Part shown: positions 27,601 through 42,600 of the stretch, piece after piece
Layout of the letters: each line of letters starts with the position of its first letter
How positions within the stretch are numbered: the first letter of the stretch is position 1
Assembly (NCBI GenBank): GCA_013365365.1
Contig: JABVXU010000269.1
Coordinates: 1-64,000 of the forward strand
Source of the DNA: Cruorifilaria tuberocauda
Taxonomy: Eukaryota > Nematoda > Chromadorea > Rhabditida > Onchocercidae
Length of the DNA: 64,000 nt
Direction: 5' to 3'
The notes under the pieces: model-generated
Told to the model about the DNA's origin: nothing
Database searches by the model: none
What the model saw: the letters and a program-made list of their open reading frames with translations, nothing else
Program-made: the position numbers and the translations under genes

Positions 27601-30600
27601 ATATTCATAATCATAATCATAATGATAAGTAGAAATAAAATAATCACTGGATCATATTTTAGGTGTTGATGAAACGGGCGCTTTGCTGACAGTAGAGGTA
27701 AGGAAAAACGAAGAGAAGAATTGAAATTAGTAGATTAATTAAAATTTGGAATTTTATTTCGAGTTTAACTTTTCGATTTATAGATTTAAGTTTTAGGATG
27801 AAATTTTTACCAGATTTTCTCTTAGGTGAATTAATTATTTTAATTAGTTTAATGAAATATTTTTAGTTATAAAATGGTGAAGTTTTTTTGCCTAATAAGT
27901 CTAAAACTTTTCATATGCTTTCGGGTGTGACATTTGCGCAAAATTAATGAGACGTTTATTGCTCACTTTGATCTTTAGATTCATGCTTGATCTTACAGTA
28001 TCTTTGCTATTCAATGTTTTTATGCAATTAATTTTTTTATTTTTAAACAAACAAAGATTGAATATTTTCAGCAACCTAAAATACCAATAATCAAAAAGAC
28101 ACTTCATGATCAGAATGTTAAACTTGGTGAAACCGCAAATTTCGAGGTTTCCATTGAACCAAATGAAGTTGTTACAGAATGGTACTGTAATGGGAAGCAA
28201 CTGATCGATGGGATGCCAGGTTGTTTTTTTGAGCATTTCTTTAAAAGAGGAGAAAAATCCTGACTTTTAGAAACCTTCTCGAATCTTTCGATTTACTTTT
28301 GATTGTTGAAGAAAATTCTTATAAAATATGTAAATATGTGTAAAATAAAAATATTAAAAAATAAAATTATTTTGCAGGAGTAAAAATTTCCCAACAGGAT
28401 TCCGATTTTAAGTTAACAGTTGATTCGGCTCTATATTCTGGTGTCATTTCTTTCAAGGCTTTAAATAAAGCCGGCAAAGCGGAAAGTAGTGCAAATCTAG
28501 TTACTATCCAGGAAAAGAAAGCACCGGAATTCCCGAGTGCACTTAATGATATTTCGGCAAAAGAAGGTGATAAAGTGGAAGCTATTATTGAAACCAGTGA
28601 TAAAGCTATTTTCGAATGGACATTAAATGGGAAAACTTTACAGGTAAAAGAAAGGAATACTGAGATTTGATCTTCCAAATTGAATTTACAATTAAGTTTA
28701 ACTTCTTTAATGGAATTTCAGTCTTAAATTTACAATGTTTAATCTAAGAATTGAAAAGTAAGTTTTTTAAAGATTCTTGTTTTTGAATATCCCTGTACAA
28801 TAATGGTATTGTAGAGTGGTGCAGAAGGTGTCACAATTAGGAATGAGGAAAATAAGAGTATTCTGACAATCGATAAAGTTTCACTGCAACAAGCTGGTAC
28901 TATCAAGGTGACAGCAACAAATGAAGGTGGACAATCGGTTTCTTCTTCCAATATCACCATTACTGAAAAGGATATAGCACCTGAAATAATTTCAGGTAAA
29001 TTTATTGTAATATTTCATCCTGGATAATAAATAGTTTGTCGTTAGCATATTGGTAATGATAAGTAAAAAAAGCAAAAGATTTGAGTTTTAGAAAAGAAAA
29101 GAAAGTTTTAAATACTTGTAAATCATATCATTACCAAGTACCATATCTGTTCTGCTCCAATCATTCATCAAATCACATTTTGTTTTAAATTTTGTTTATT
29201 TTCTTTTGATTCAAGTGATTTTTTATAAAGTCTGATTATATCATTAATCATGTTTATGTTATTCCTGAATGGTACTTTCGTTTTACTTTTAGTATTTTAC
29301 GTTCTGTACCTAATACATAATAAGTTAATAAGTGTTAATAAAGTGGTAAGTATTTTGTTTCTTCTTTCTTTTTCTATTGATCATTGTTCTATTTTAGGTA
29401 ATGCTTTATCTCTTACTTCATTATATCTTTTATTTGAGTTTTTTTGATTAGCTTGACTTATTATTCTATTAATTATCGATTTAATTATTTTAGTTTTATA
29501 ATTTTGCATTACAGTTTGGAATTGTTCTGTTACAGGACCAAATTCATTGTCGATCAAAGAGAATGATACAGCTGAATTTCGAGTTGAAATAAGTGGAAAG
29601 CCGACACCGACAGTGAAATGGGAATTGAACGGACGTGAATTATCATCATCTGATGCAAATATTATCATTAAATCATTCGAGGATGTTCACATTTTGAAAA
29701 TAGAAAAAGCAAACGTGAAACACGCTGGAGAAATAGTCTTTAGCGCAGAAAATAGAGCTGGTAAAGTAGCTAAGGAAGTTGTCTTGAAGGTTCGTTTCTT
29801 TCAAATTAATTTAAATTAAATAAATTTAATAATATTTTTGTATTGTAAGGTTTATATTTAAATCTTTTGCGCTTTAGAAAAAAAGTTTTAGCATTTAATT
29901 TTCCTTTTTTCTTTTAGGTTGAACCAGATCTGATGAAGCCAGTATTCAAGACACATTTGATTGATCGTAACGTGAACGAAGGTGAACCATTACGGTGGGA
30001 TATTCAAATCGAACGTCCGTATCAAGGAGTAACCGTTAAATGGTTTTTGAACGGTAAAGAATTAACAAGCAATGAAAATGTACAAATTATTGATCATGGT
30101 ATGTTTCACCTTATCATAAATTTCACCTTTGGCTAATTAATCAAATATTACTTAAATTTTAAATTAAAACTTGTATAATTTAATAACTTCAATTATAATT
30201 TAAAAATTGTGTAATTTAATTACTTTAGGTGTAAATTGAAAATTGAAACTTAAGTAATCATTTAATATTTTCAGGTGAAGGAAAATATCATATGACGATA
30301 AATGAGGCTAAATTAGATATGTCCGGAACGTTAATTGCTAAAGCGTCAAATTCTTGTGGAACCAGTGAATCACACGCAACCGTTCAAATTAACGAAATAG
30401 CTCGTAAACCGGAAATTCTAAGAGAGCCACAGGATCATGAAGTTGAGGAAAATGAAAGTGTAAAATTCAGTGCTATTATTTCCGGAAAACCTAAACCGGT
30501 GGTAAGCTGGTATATGGATGGAATGAAATTGGAGAATAGCAGTGATATTGGAGTGAAATTTGATGAAACTACGGGAAAAACATCGATTAGAATTTTCAAA

Positions 30601-33600
30601 GCAAATTTATCGGACAGCGGAAAGAAGGTATTTGCTTGAAAAATACTTTTCCGGAAGATATCAGGAAATGTTATGCATTTCAATATCAATCAGATTATTG
30701 ATTTGTTCTCCTACTGGTAGAAATTAATATACTAATTCAGATTACAATGAAAGCAGAAAATGCAGAAGGGAAGGTAGAAGCGAGTGCAATGCTAACTGTC
30801 AATAAAAAACCAGAACCACCAAATATTGTAGCTGAAATGAAAAGTCGACAGGTAAACGAAGGTGAAACAGTGAATTTCTCGATCAAAGTAACCGGTTTTC
30901 CAATTCCAGAAGTAGCATGGTTTCATAATGGAGTACCAATTACACCTGGCGGGTATGTTGCAATCTAACTTCTATGAATACTAAAAATCATAATTTATTA
31001 TCTTTTCTTTTCTCATTTCACTGAAAAATGAAAGTGAGTAATAATTAAATTTTACCTTTTCTAATTGCAATTTTACAGCAATTCAATTATAGTTAAAAGT
31101 AAAACTAAAATGAAGAATAAGCAAATAGTGTAATCAATTTAATTTCATAGAGGTATGAAATGAATTAAAAGAATTCCCGTATATTAGTTAAAACTAAAGT
31201 TTCAGTAATATCAAGATTACTGAAGAGGATGGTATGCATACGCTAACGTTAATTGATGTTCTACCTGAACAAAGTGGTGAAATTTCATGTGAAGCAAAGA
31301 ATAGTGTTGGATCGAAAAAGCAATTAGCAACGTTAGCAGTTAAGCCAACCGGAAAAGCACCATTCTTTGTGAAAAATATCGAAGATAAATTGGTGGTGGA
31401 AGGTGAAGAGTTAATTATGGATGCTAAACTTGCTGAGGTTATTAATTTTATTTTAATCAAATTTAATTTTAATCAAAATTATCAATATTTCATATCATTT
31501 CAATTTTTTGTAGTAATATAAATGAGAAATTCTCTAAATGAATTACTACAAATCAGTGGAAAAGAACGAATTTACTTTTTAAATTTCTGATTTCTAAATT
31601 TTAGGTCAAACCTATTCCTACAGTATCATGGTTAAAAGATGGTAAACCATTGCAAGATGTTCGTTTTAAATTGAGTCAAGAAGCAGATGGAACGTTGAAA
31701 TTGAAAATTGACTCCGTTGAATTAAATGATAAATCAAGGATTACAATACGAGCTGAAAATCAATTCGGATCAGCTGGTATGTAAATTGGTTAAGACAAAA
31801 TTTAATTTGTTTAAAAAAAATTTCTTGTAAAAATGCAATTTACTGTGTTCTGTTCATTTAACCCTTGACATTTCATTGTTCGAAAAGCTTCACAGGTATT
31901 GAAATTAGCTTAAAAGCTATTTGGCTACGGAAAAGGTTACAGTATGTTGCAAACTTCCTAAGCTTTCACTCTAGTTAAAAGTATAAAGTAAAAAAATTAC
32001 GAAGTAATAGATTTTGAGACCGATCATAACTAATTTAAATTTTCGAATTATCAGCATCACTTTTTCTATTGTTAGAAATAATAGTTTAAATGTTCAGATT
32101 GTTCGGCTTCAATTGGAGTAACGAAAAAACGGCCAATGGCAAAACCGGCTTTCTTATCCGATATACCGACAACTACAGTTACCGAGGGAGAATCTCTTAA
32201 TGTTAAATTAATTATCACCGGTGATCCTGTACCATTCACAAAATGGTATATCAATGATCAGGTTGGCATCTTTTTCCTCATAAGAGCTTGATTTCTTTTT
32301 TTTCATTTTACTTAAGTATTAATTTAATTTAAACTAATTATTACAAATGCATAATATCATGATTAATGATTGATTAATTTATCATAATAATATACCTGAT
32401 ACTTAATTTTCCTCTTTGTTATTATTTCGTTTTCAATTTAATTAAATTATTAAATAAAGTTGTGGAGATCTCTTATTCAACTTTGTTAAACGATCACAAA
32501 GAATTTAAAATTAATTACAACTTTAATAAATCAATATTGCTATAAAAATACAAAATAATTCACCTGTGTTTTCTTGTTTACAGCTTGTGATAGCAACTGA
32601 AGATACGGAAATGAAGGAAGAGAATGGTGTGCATTCGTTGACAATCCATGGTTGTACCAAAGATATGACTGGTACCATTAAATGTGTTGCATACAATAAA
32701 GCTGGTGAAGTAACCACTCAAGGAAAGCTTACTGTTTTAACACCAATACCGGTGGAATTTGAAACCTCACTTTGTGATGCCATATGTCGGGAAGGTGATA
32801 CATTGAAACTGAAAGCTGTTTTACTGGGTGAACCAACTCCAGAAGTTTCATGGTTAGAATAATTTATCATTCATCACTTAAAAAATCTAATCATTTCATT
32901 TAATGATTTAATTAAAATCATTTTAATAATTTATAGTTTGAAATAGAAATGAAATTCAAAAATGAATTTTTGTAATTGAAATGAAAATTTAGGTATGTGA
33001 ATGGTAAGAAATTAAGAGAATCACAAAATATTAAAATACATGCAGAAAAAGGAACTTATACAGTTACGATCAAAGATATCACATGCGATTATTCTGGAAA
33101 AGTAAATTGTTTAAATTAAATTTTTCTTTATTATTTAATTTAACAAAACTAATTTTAAAAGTTCTTCTTGCTAAAAATAATTTAAATAATGTTTTTTTTT
33201 CTTTTTTGTAAAATTAGGTCTTATGCGAGGCGGTTAATGAATATGGTAAAGCGGTTTCTGAAGCATCACTTTTGGTACTACCACGAGGTGAGCCACCAGA
33301 TTTCATCGAATGGCTTAGCAATGTGAAAGCACGACAAGGGTCACAGGTCACTCATAAGGTAAACATATGAATGAAATGTATTATAATAATATCAAAATTA
33401 GAAAATTTTTAATAATTTGAATGAATTATGGTCTATAGTTGCCATAATATTTACAGAAAAAAATTCAGATCAGTTTTTTATAGAAATTAATAAAGTTTTA
33501 ATTTTAATATTCGAGCATTTGCTCAACCTAATTTAACAATTTCTTGAAAATTATATTTTCCAAAACTTTTCAAAATTAAAATTCAGGTGGTTTTCACTGG

Positions 33601-36600
33601 TGATCCGAAACCAAATCTCACATGGTATATTAACAATGAAGTGATGAAAAGTAACGATGAAATTACGATTATTACGGATGATAATACATCAACGCTAGTG
33701 ATCAAGAATTTCAATCCGGATAAGCATACCGGTGAAATCATTTGTAAAGCTGAAAATGATGCTGGTGAAGTATCCTGTACAGCTAGCATGGGAGTGAGTG
33801 ATTCTGAAATTTTCAATTAGTAAAATTTCAATTTGAATAATTTTTATAAATCCAATGTATTCAGTAACTTGATTTTTTTGAATTTTAATATCTAGAAAAT
33901 ATCGAAAAATGATATTTACTTTGCTGAACGCTCTAATGAAGCATACATATTTCAGCCTTACACCTCAGATATGTTCTCGGAATCACAAACGGAATCTGAA
34001 GCACTGGCTGAAGAGGCGATTAACATTGAAGAAGGTACAGAACTTGGTAAGTCAACTCAAATTTCCATAGTTTTTAATATTATTAAAAATTTCTGGTAAA
34101 CTTGAATTTTTGTATCATTTTTTACTTATTTCATTCAAGAAGCATTTTGATTCAGGTACGGAAGTAGATTCCATCGAAGAATTCCAACGTACGCCAACAC
34201 CAATTATGGCACCGAAATTTATTACTAAACTTAAAGATACTCGAGCAGCACGTGGACATCGAGCGATCTTCGAATGCGTCGTTCCGGATAGCAAAGGCGT
34301 TTGTTGCAAATGGTAAGCGATCAAGTTAATCTTAACCTGAAATGTATTCCGATCTTTGAATTAAATTTACGTCAAAGATTTGTATGAAATGAAGTTTTGC
34401 AGTATATTCAGCTTTTTCTTTTTAAAATTTTTCAATCAATTTATTATTTTTAAGGTTAAAAGATGGACGCGAGATAGAATTAATTGCAAGAATTCGCGTG
34501 CAAACTCGAACCATAGAAGGTCACGTAACCAGTGAACTAATCATTGATGATGTTTTACCGGAAGATGCCGGAAAATATACCGTTGTGGTGGAAAATATTG
34601 CTGGCAAGGATTCTTGCGAAGCAACTTTAAATGTAATCGGTAAGCAATTTTTGAAGTAATATAAACTATGCGCTTACAGCATTTTTAAATTCATGATTTA
34701 AATTTTGAAAATTTAAGCGATTTCTTTTTTTTTAGGGATTGGTTTATAACTTTTGTTTTATTGAAAGTAATGGAAAAATTAATTGAAAATTTCATGAGGA
34801 ATAGTTTCTCTTCTTTTCCAGAAGCGCTAATGAAACCGGAAACATATGCACCGGAATTTGTTGTTGCTCTACAAGATAAAACATGCAATGAAGCAGAAAA
34901 AGTTGTCTTCGAATGTAAAGTAACCGGTGAACCGCAACCAACGGTTGCTTGGTTCCATGAAAAGGTTCTTTTTTTTAAAAAAATGATTGATTTATTTAGT
35001 GATGAGCAGAATCAGCATGAAATGATGATCAAAATTGAAATAAGAATTTTCCAGACTGCGATAGCTGAAGAAGCAAGTAAAACGATCATTGAATCAGAAG
35101 GTGCCATTCAACGATTGGTTATCGTTTCTACCGATGTTACCAGTCGTGGACAGTACATATGCTTAGCTGAAAATGCTGAAGGCAAAGCAGAATCCAAGGC
35201 AACTCTTACTGTACTGGGTAAGTTCATGAAATTTGAATAGTGATAATGGCAGTGATAAAGGTTGCACACCTATGACCTTTTTGCCTCTTTATCAAATCAA
35301 ATACTATCCCTCTGCATTACTTTCTTATTCTCTCAATTTCTTTCATAGAGATTGCCTTATTAGTAATATAATATAGCATAGAATCATTGAAATTGAATCT
35401 AGAAATGATAATATAATTTAGGTAGTATAAATTAAGGTTTCTTGCAGGATTATTTCACAATTCACTTTCATTTCCCTTCGCTTATCATTAGCAATTACTA
35501 CCTGTCCACCTGTTTCTTAATTTGTTTTCAGCTGAAGCGCCACAATTTATTCGTCAAATCACTTCTAAAGAAGTAAGCATAGGTGAGAAAGTAATTTTGG
35601 ATTGTTCTGTTAAAGGTTCACCACATCCAACGGTACAATTCTTTCGGGAATCCACCCGAATTACTTCAGATTCTCATCATTCTATTGAGCATGATATTTC
35701 TAATGTACATTGGCAATTAGTAATTGATAAAACGGAAGAAGCTGATTTTCGGAAGTATCGCGCTGTTGCTATGAATTCTGTAGGGATGATAGAATCGGAG
35801 GCAGAAATTAAACGGAAGGAAATGAATCGAAAACCGGAATTCATTGAAGTGTTGAAGAATCGAAAGGTTACTGAGGGTGATGAAATCGTCATGGAGGTGA
35901 AATTTTCCGGTATTCCACCACCAGATGTTAAATGGTTCAGAGATAATAAGGAAACAGTGGAAGAGGAAGAAAGAATTACAATAAAAACCGAAGAAGGACA
36001 TTCTACCTTAATTATTAAAAATGCGAAACTGGAAGAAGCCGGAAGCTATCGAGTTGAAGTGACTAATTCGGAGGGTGAAGAAACGTCAAGTGCCAACGTT
36101 ACCGTGGAATCAGGTGCTATACCACCGAAATTTACAGAAATGTTAACCGATTTAGAAGTTCATGAAGAAGAAAGTACCGAAATGAAAGTAACTGTAACTG
36201 GAGTTCCTACACCCGAGATACAATGGTTCAAAGACGGCGAACCGGTACAAATCAACACCGAACGAATATTTGTCAAAGAAACTGAAAACAGTCAACATAT
36301 TTTAACTATAAATCAAGTCCAATTGGAAGATGCTGGTTTCTATTCATGTAAGGCATCGAATAAGGCAGGTACTGAAGAATGTAAAGCAAAATTTGTGGTA
36401 CTTGAACTTCTACGGGCACCGAAGTTTACCCAAGAATTATCCGAAATTAAGATAAAAGAAATGGAAACTGCTGAGATTGCAGTAACAGTAACTGGGAAGC
36501 CGACACCAGAAGTTTGCTGGACCAAAGATGGTGCACCTATAAATATCGATAATGTCCATTTTGCAACCAGACAAGATGAAAGTGACCACTACACCTTAGT

Positions 36601-39600
36601 TATCAAACAAGCTAAATTAGAAGATGGTGGTGTTTACTCTTGTAAAGCATACAACAAAATTGGTGAAGCAGAAACCAAAACTTTATTTGCAGTGGAACAA
36701 GAAAATGAATTGCCACAGTTCTCAGAAGGCTTGAAGGAATTTTCGGTTCAGGAAGGTGAAACTGCAGAAATGTCAGTAACAGCAATTGGTAAACCAACAC
36801 CTGAAATAACATGGTATAGAGATGGTATTCCGATAAATATTGATCAGAAGCAGATTCTGGTAAAGTTAGATGATGCTGGACATTCTACACTGATTATCAA
36901 GGAAGCTCGTTTAAATGATACCGGTATTTATTCATGTAAAGCTGCCAATATAGCTGGAAGTGCTCAAACTGAAGCTAAATTTGCAGTTGAAGAAACAATT
37001 GAACTACCAGAATTCATTAATGGTCTACAAGAGATTTCGGTACAGGAGAATGAAACAGCGCAACTTTCAGTTACAGTAGTTGGAAAACCGAGACCTGAAG
37101 TAGTATGGTTGAAAGATGGTGTACCAGTCAACATTGATAATGAGCATATTTTATCAAAGAAAGATGAACAAGGTCATCATACACTGATAGTTAAAGAAGC
37201 TCGATTAAAAGATACGGGTAATTACTCTTGTAAAGCGGTGAATTTAGCTGGTACCACGGAAACGGAAGCAAAATTAGCTGTTATTTCGGAATTGATGCCA
37301 CCATTATTTATCGATGAAATTGGTGAATTCGAAATAGAAGAAGGTGAAAAAGCAGAACTTCAATGCACCGTTATTGGTAATCCGAAACCTGAGGTAACAT
37401 GGATGAGGAATGGTGTTGTGATAAACATCGATAATACTAATTTCTTCAAAAAAGATGATGAAAATGGAAAGCAAACATTAGTAATCGCTAATGTAAATAA
37501 GGAAGATTGTGGTATTTATACATGTATTGCTACCAATTCAATTGGTACCGCTGAAATTGCTGGAAGAATTAAATTTCCCAAATATAGTTGTGAGAAGATG
37601 CTAACGGAAGAAGTTAAACCAATATTTATTGAACCGCTGGAAACACATACCGTTAAAGAAGGTGAAACAGTCAGTATTAAATGTCGAGTAAATGAAAATG
37701 CAAAAGCTGATATTCATTGGTATTTAGGTGATAAGCTAATTGAACCAAATGAACATTTGATCGTGGAAAAACTTGATAATGGTATCATGAGGCTAACAAT
37801 TGAAAATGCTACCAAAGAAGATATTGGTATGTATCGATGTGAAGCAATCAATAAATCCGGAAAAGCAACAACTGCAGCAAAACTGAATTTTGCAACGGAA
37901 GAAACGGAAGAAGTGATCGATGAATCAGCGGCTTTAATCGGATTTATTCAACCATTAAATGATGTTATCGCATTTAATAATTCAGAAACCGAATTGCTCT
38001 GTGCATTGAATGCTACCACTGATGTGCAGATAAAATGGTTTAAGGATGGTTTAGAATTGATAAGTCCGGAAGAACATATCACGATTGAGCAAGCTATTGA
38101 TGGTACTCAGAAACTGAAAATTGCTAAAGTAACCGTAGAAGATGCTGGAACTTATCGTTGTACCGCATCCATTTCCGATTCATCTGTGTGGACCGAAGGA
38201 AAACTGACTGTTTTAGGTTATCACGAAAAATCATCTATCATGAAATCTTTTATGTACTGTTTTCATGGCTAATTGATAATTAAAAAAGGTTTTTTAGTTT
38301 AAAATATATCTAGTATTTCATTTTCGATTTGAAAAATTTATGGAAAAAATAAATTGAAACAGTACTTTGAAGATTTCCTGTAGCAATGAGATTCAAGCAT
38401 GATTCTTTTCTTATTCTAAAAACTTAATAATAATTAAATGCTACGCCTAATAATAATTAGAAGCTTAATAATGATTAAATATTGCATGCGCCTATCGATT
38501 TCCCTGTACATTTAAGATTTCAAACTTCAAAAATTTATTATATCAATTAAATTTTAAGATGATAAATTAAGTTAGAATTCTTTCTTTTTGTTTTAAGATA
38601 CATTACTCGCATTTCATTTCATTTCATGAATTTTGCTTTCGCGCTAACTTTGAACTGTTTGCTTTCTGAAGTTTTGCTTTATTCTGTTTTAAAAACGCAA
38701 TATACTTTATTAATTTGCTTCATTTTCAGTTACAATTCAATTTCTATCTAAAATTTAATTTTAGAAAAACCGAAAGAAATAAAAGAAGATGAAGGACCAC
38801 CAAAGTTCACGGAACTTTTGAAATCTTGTACGGTATTTGAAAATGGTGAAATTATCCTTCAATGCAAGCTGAAAGGCCTACCAAGACCGGCGATATCTTG
38901 GATGAAAGATGGCGTTAAGGTACTTTTTTTCTGTTAATTACTCTAAAATAAATATAAAGTAAGTTAGGTTTGTTTTTATGCCTTAAAATACATTGAAAAT
39001 GTCATATGATTACATGGTATGAACTTAATTTAATTTAAGGTTAATGTTTTAGAGATATCAGAAATGAAATTGTTTGTTGAAAAATCGAATCGAAATAAAT
39101 AATTTTCGAATTATCGGCTATGCGAAATTATATCCTTAAATTTCAAACCATTTTTTTTCAGCTTGATCAAAATGATCGCGTAGTCACCGAGTATCATGAC
39201 GATGGTACCATTCTGTTGAAAATTAAAAGTGCTAGAAAAGAAGATATCGGTGAATATCGATGTAATGCGATTAATAAATATGGTGCTGCTTGGACTGCTG
39301 GACCCGTTCAGGTTGCAACCGAATCGGAAATGCGGAAGGAAGGCGAAGCGCCTGATTTTATCGAACCGGTCAAACCTGTTACTGTAAGCATAATATTTTT
39401 AAATGAATGAATGTATTAGTAAGGATGAAGAGTAAAATTTTGGCAAAATAAAAACGAAAAAGTAAAACTAAAAATTTTCAATCAAAAGGTTAAATTGAAA
39501 TAAAGTTTCCTTTTGTCGTATCAAAAGGACAGTTGAAAGATATTTATTAAATGTAAAATCTAAAATTATCTGATAGTTATTTGTTTATTCAGGTTTATGT

Positions 39601-42600
39601 TGGTGAAGTAGCAGTATTAGAGGGTAAGGTCAAAGGACAGCCAAAACCAGAAGTCAAATGGTTCAATGGTGAAAATATGGTGAAGGAAAATGCAAACATT
39701 CATCTCGAAAATCTTCCCGATGGTACTCAAAGACTTACTGTAAAAAAGGCAACTCTCGAAGATGCCGGAGAATATCGTTGTTTTGCAACCAATCAATACG
39801 GTGATGTATGGAGTGATGTTACATTAAACGTTCAAGGTTTCCCATTACTCTCATATCTCGCGGGATTGCAGGAAATCTATTGAAATTTGAATTTTCAAGT
39901 CTTTTATTTTAAAAGTGCTATTTAGTTATAAGTAATGGTATTTTTAAAGTTATTACTAAAATTAATTTTAGTTCCCGTATCTGAAGAAGAAGGCGCAATT
40001 GAACACGCAGCGCCAACATTCTTGAAAACTCTGGAAAGAATCCGCGCTAAAGAATCAGAACACGTTGTATTTGAATGCAAAATTGTTGGTGAACCAATGC
40101 CTGAAATTAAATGGTTCAAGGTAGGAATTAATTAATTTAGCAAGTTTCCTGATAATTAAATAAACTTTAACCTTAGCTCTGTTAATTCTTTACTTTGAAT
40201 TATGTCTTTAACTTTTCAAGAATACTTTAATGTACCATTTGCGTTTGATATCAATATTATTGTCACATTTTTAGGATAAAGAAGAAATCAACGCAAATGA
40301 TGTCCATTTCAAAAAAGAAACACTTCCAGATGGTACCACTCGGTTGATTATTGATTCAGTTAAGAAGGTACCACATATTATTGTGTAATTTAGATAAAAT
40401 TGATTAATTTTTTGTTAATTTTAATCTTTCAATCATGAATTTTCTTACAGGCTGATGCTGGTGAATTCAGATGTGAAGCACGGAATGCCTTCGGTACAGC
40501 ACGTACCGATGCAGCGTTGAATGTGCTTTATGATTTTGAAGTACCGGTAGAAAGTGAAATTTCACCAGAATTTGCACAAGAATTAAAAGCAGTGCAGGCT
40601 ACCGAAGGGGAAAAAATTTCTTTCGAATGCCGGTAAGTGACGTGAAATTTGCACTTGTGGAATTTTAGCAAGAAAATTAGAAATTTAGAAAAAAATTAAA
40701 TTGAAGAGTAATAAATGATTGACTGGATTGATTTATAAGTACTATTGATTCATTAACCTTATAGAATATTGTTTTTAGGGTAGTTGGTGTTCCTGTACCA
40801 CAGGTAAAATGGTTCAAAGATGGTAATGAAATAAAACCTGATGAAAATGTTCGTATAGAAAGTTTACCAGATGGTACGAATCGTTTAGTAATTGATTCAG
40901 TTACTGTTGAAGATCAAGGTAATTATCGATGTGAAGCAACGAACAATGCTGGATCGATTAGTTCAAAAGCTCCTTTAACTGTAAATGGTAAAAGCATTTT
41001 CAGTAAATTCTAATTAAAAAATTTTTTTGTTTCAATTTTTGAAATCTTTGTATGGAGATAGCCTTATAATTTAGAATCGAGATATTTTTATATTTATTAT
41101 CAGGATTAAAATCAAAATTTCATTGTGCAAATAATCTTACAAAGCAGTGAAATGTGCAAAAAAAAATGATTGAAATTATTTTTTTTAATTGAAATATTAT
41201 AGAACTGGAAACTCTAAAGCTGAAGAAAGAATTGAAAGATACGCAAGTGAAAAGTGGAGCTAAAATTCGATTGTTTGTTGAAGTTTTAGGAAAACCAAAA
41301 ATAGTAAAATGGTATCATGGAAAGGATGAAGTGAAAGCGAGCAAGTATGGATGAATTTTTGATATAAATTGAGAATCTCTTAATAAAATTAAAAGGATTT
41401 AAAGAATTGAAACATTTTGAAATCGAATTGGGTTGATATTATATTGAAATTTTGATGGGAATAAACTATTGAATGAAATGATCAAATTGATTTCAGCCGG
41501 ATTAAATTGGAAAAAATTACGGAACATGAATACAGCTTAGAAATTGATGAGGCAGAAGGTTCAGATGAAGGAACCTATTGTGTAGTCTTATCAACTGGTA
41601 CCGCGGCTGTTCAATCATCTTGTTCAGTAACTGTATTGAAAAGTGAAGTAGCACCAACTTTCCTGAAAGGTCTTCAAGATCAGAGCGTACGAAAAGGATC
41701 CAAACTTATTCTTGATGTAAGCAATTTCCTTCTTTTTTTTAAAATATCGCATGAAATACAAAAATAAGATATTTTGAGATAAATAAACTTTCATTACTGT
41801 GATAATAATAATTTAAATTAAATTTAATTCTAAGCGATATTAGATTAAAACGTTCTTTATATTTTTAGATTGAACTGGACGGTACACCAAAAGAAATCAA
41901 ATGGTTTAAAGACGGTGTACCAATTGATGATAAACTGGTGAAAGAACTTGGAAATGGAAAATATCAATTAGCGATCGATGAAATCAAGGAAAATGATACG
42001 GGTGAATATATGGTGCAAATATCTAGCAATATTGGAACAATGCAATCCAAAGCAAATATTTCACTTAAAGCAGGTACCGTAATTATATCTCGATATAGAA
42101 TTGTAATCTTACTGTATGCAATATACAATACTGTATGTATAAAAGTAAAATTTTAGATAAGCCAGAAATTCTCACTGGCTTAAAGCCAACAACAGTTGAA
42201 ATTGGCGAAAAAGTAACATTTGAAGTGGAAACTAAAGGACCGATCAAAGAGGTTAAATGGTTAGTAATTGGGAATGAATTTGAAAATACCTTTTAAAAAT
42301 CCCAAATGAAATAGAAGACAGAATTCTTTTTTTTAATTAAAAACAGAATTTAGAAGAATTATAAATTTGTGAATTAAATTTTATTAAATTGAATTGGATT
42401 AAATTGAAAGTGAATTAAATTAAACTTTATCTTTCTGAGTGTTAGGTACAAGAATGGTGTGGAAGCTAAAAATTTTGAGACGAAGCAAATTGGAAATAAT
42501 AAGTATCAGTTAATTATCGATAAAGCAACCAAAGATGACGCAGCTGATTATAAGGTTAAAACTTTAAATTAAGCAATCGATTTTTCTTATTTTGGAAGTA

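Noticed and set aside
27901..28236. Minus-strand open stretch overlapping the intron before Ig8
   Set aside because: Part of it is the complement of exon 25; the remainder is short and matches nothing I recognise, so it does not qualify as a second bacterial insert.
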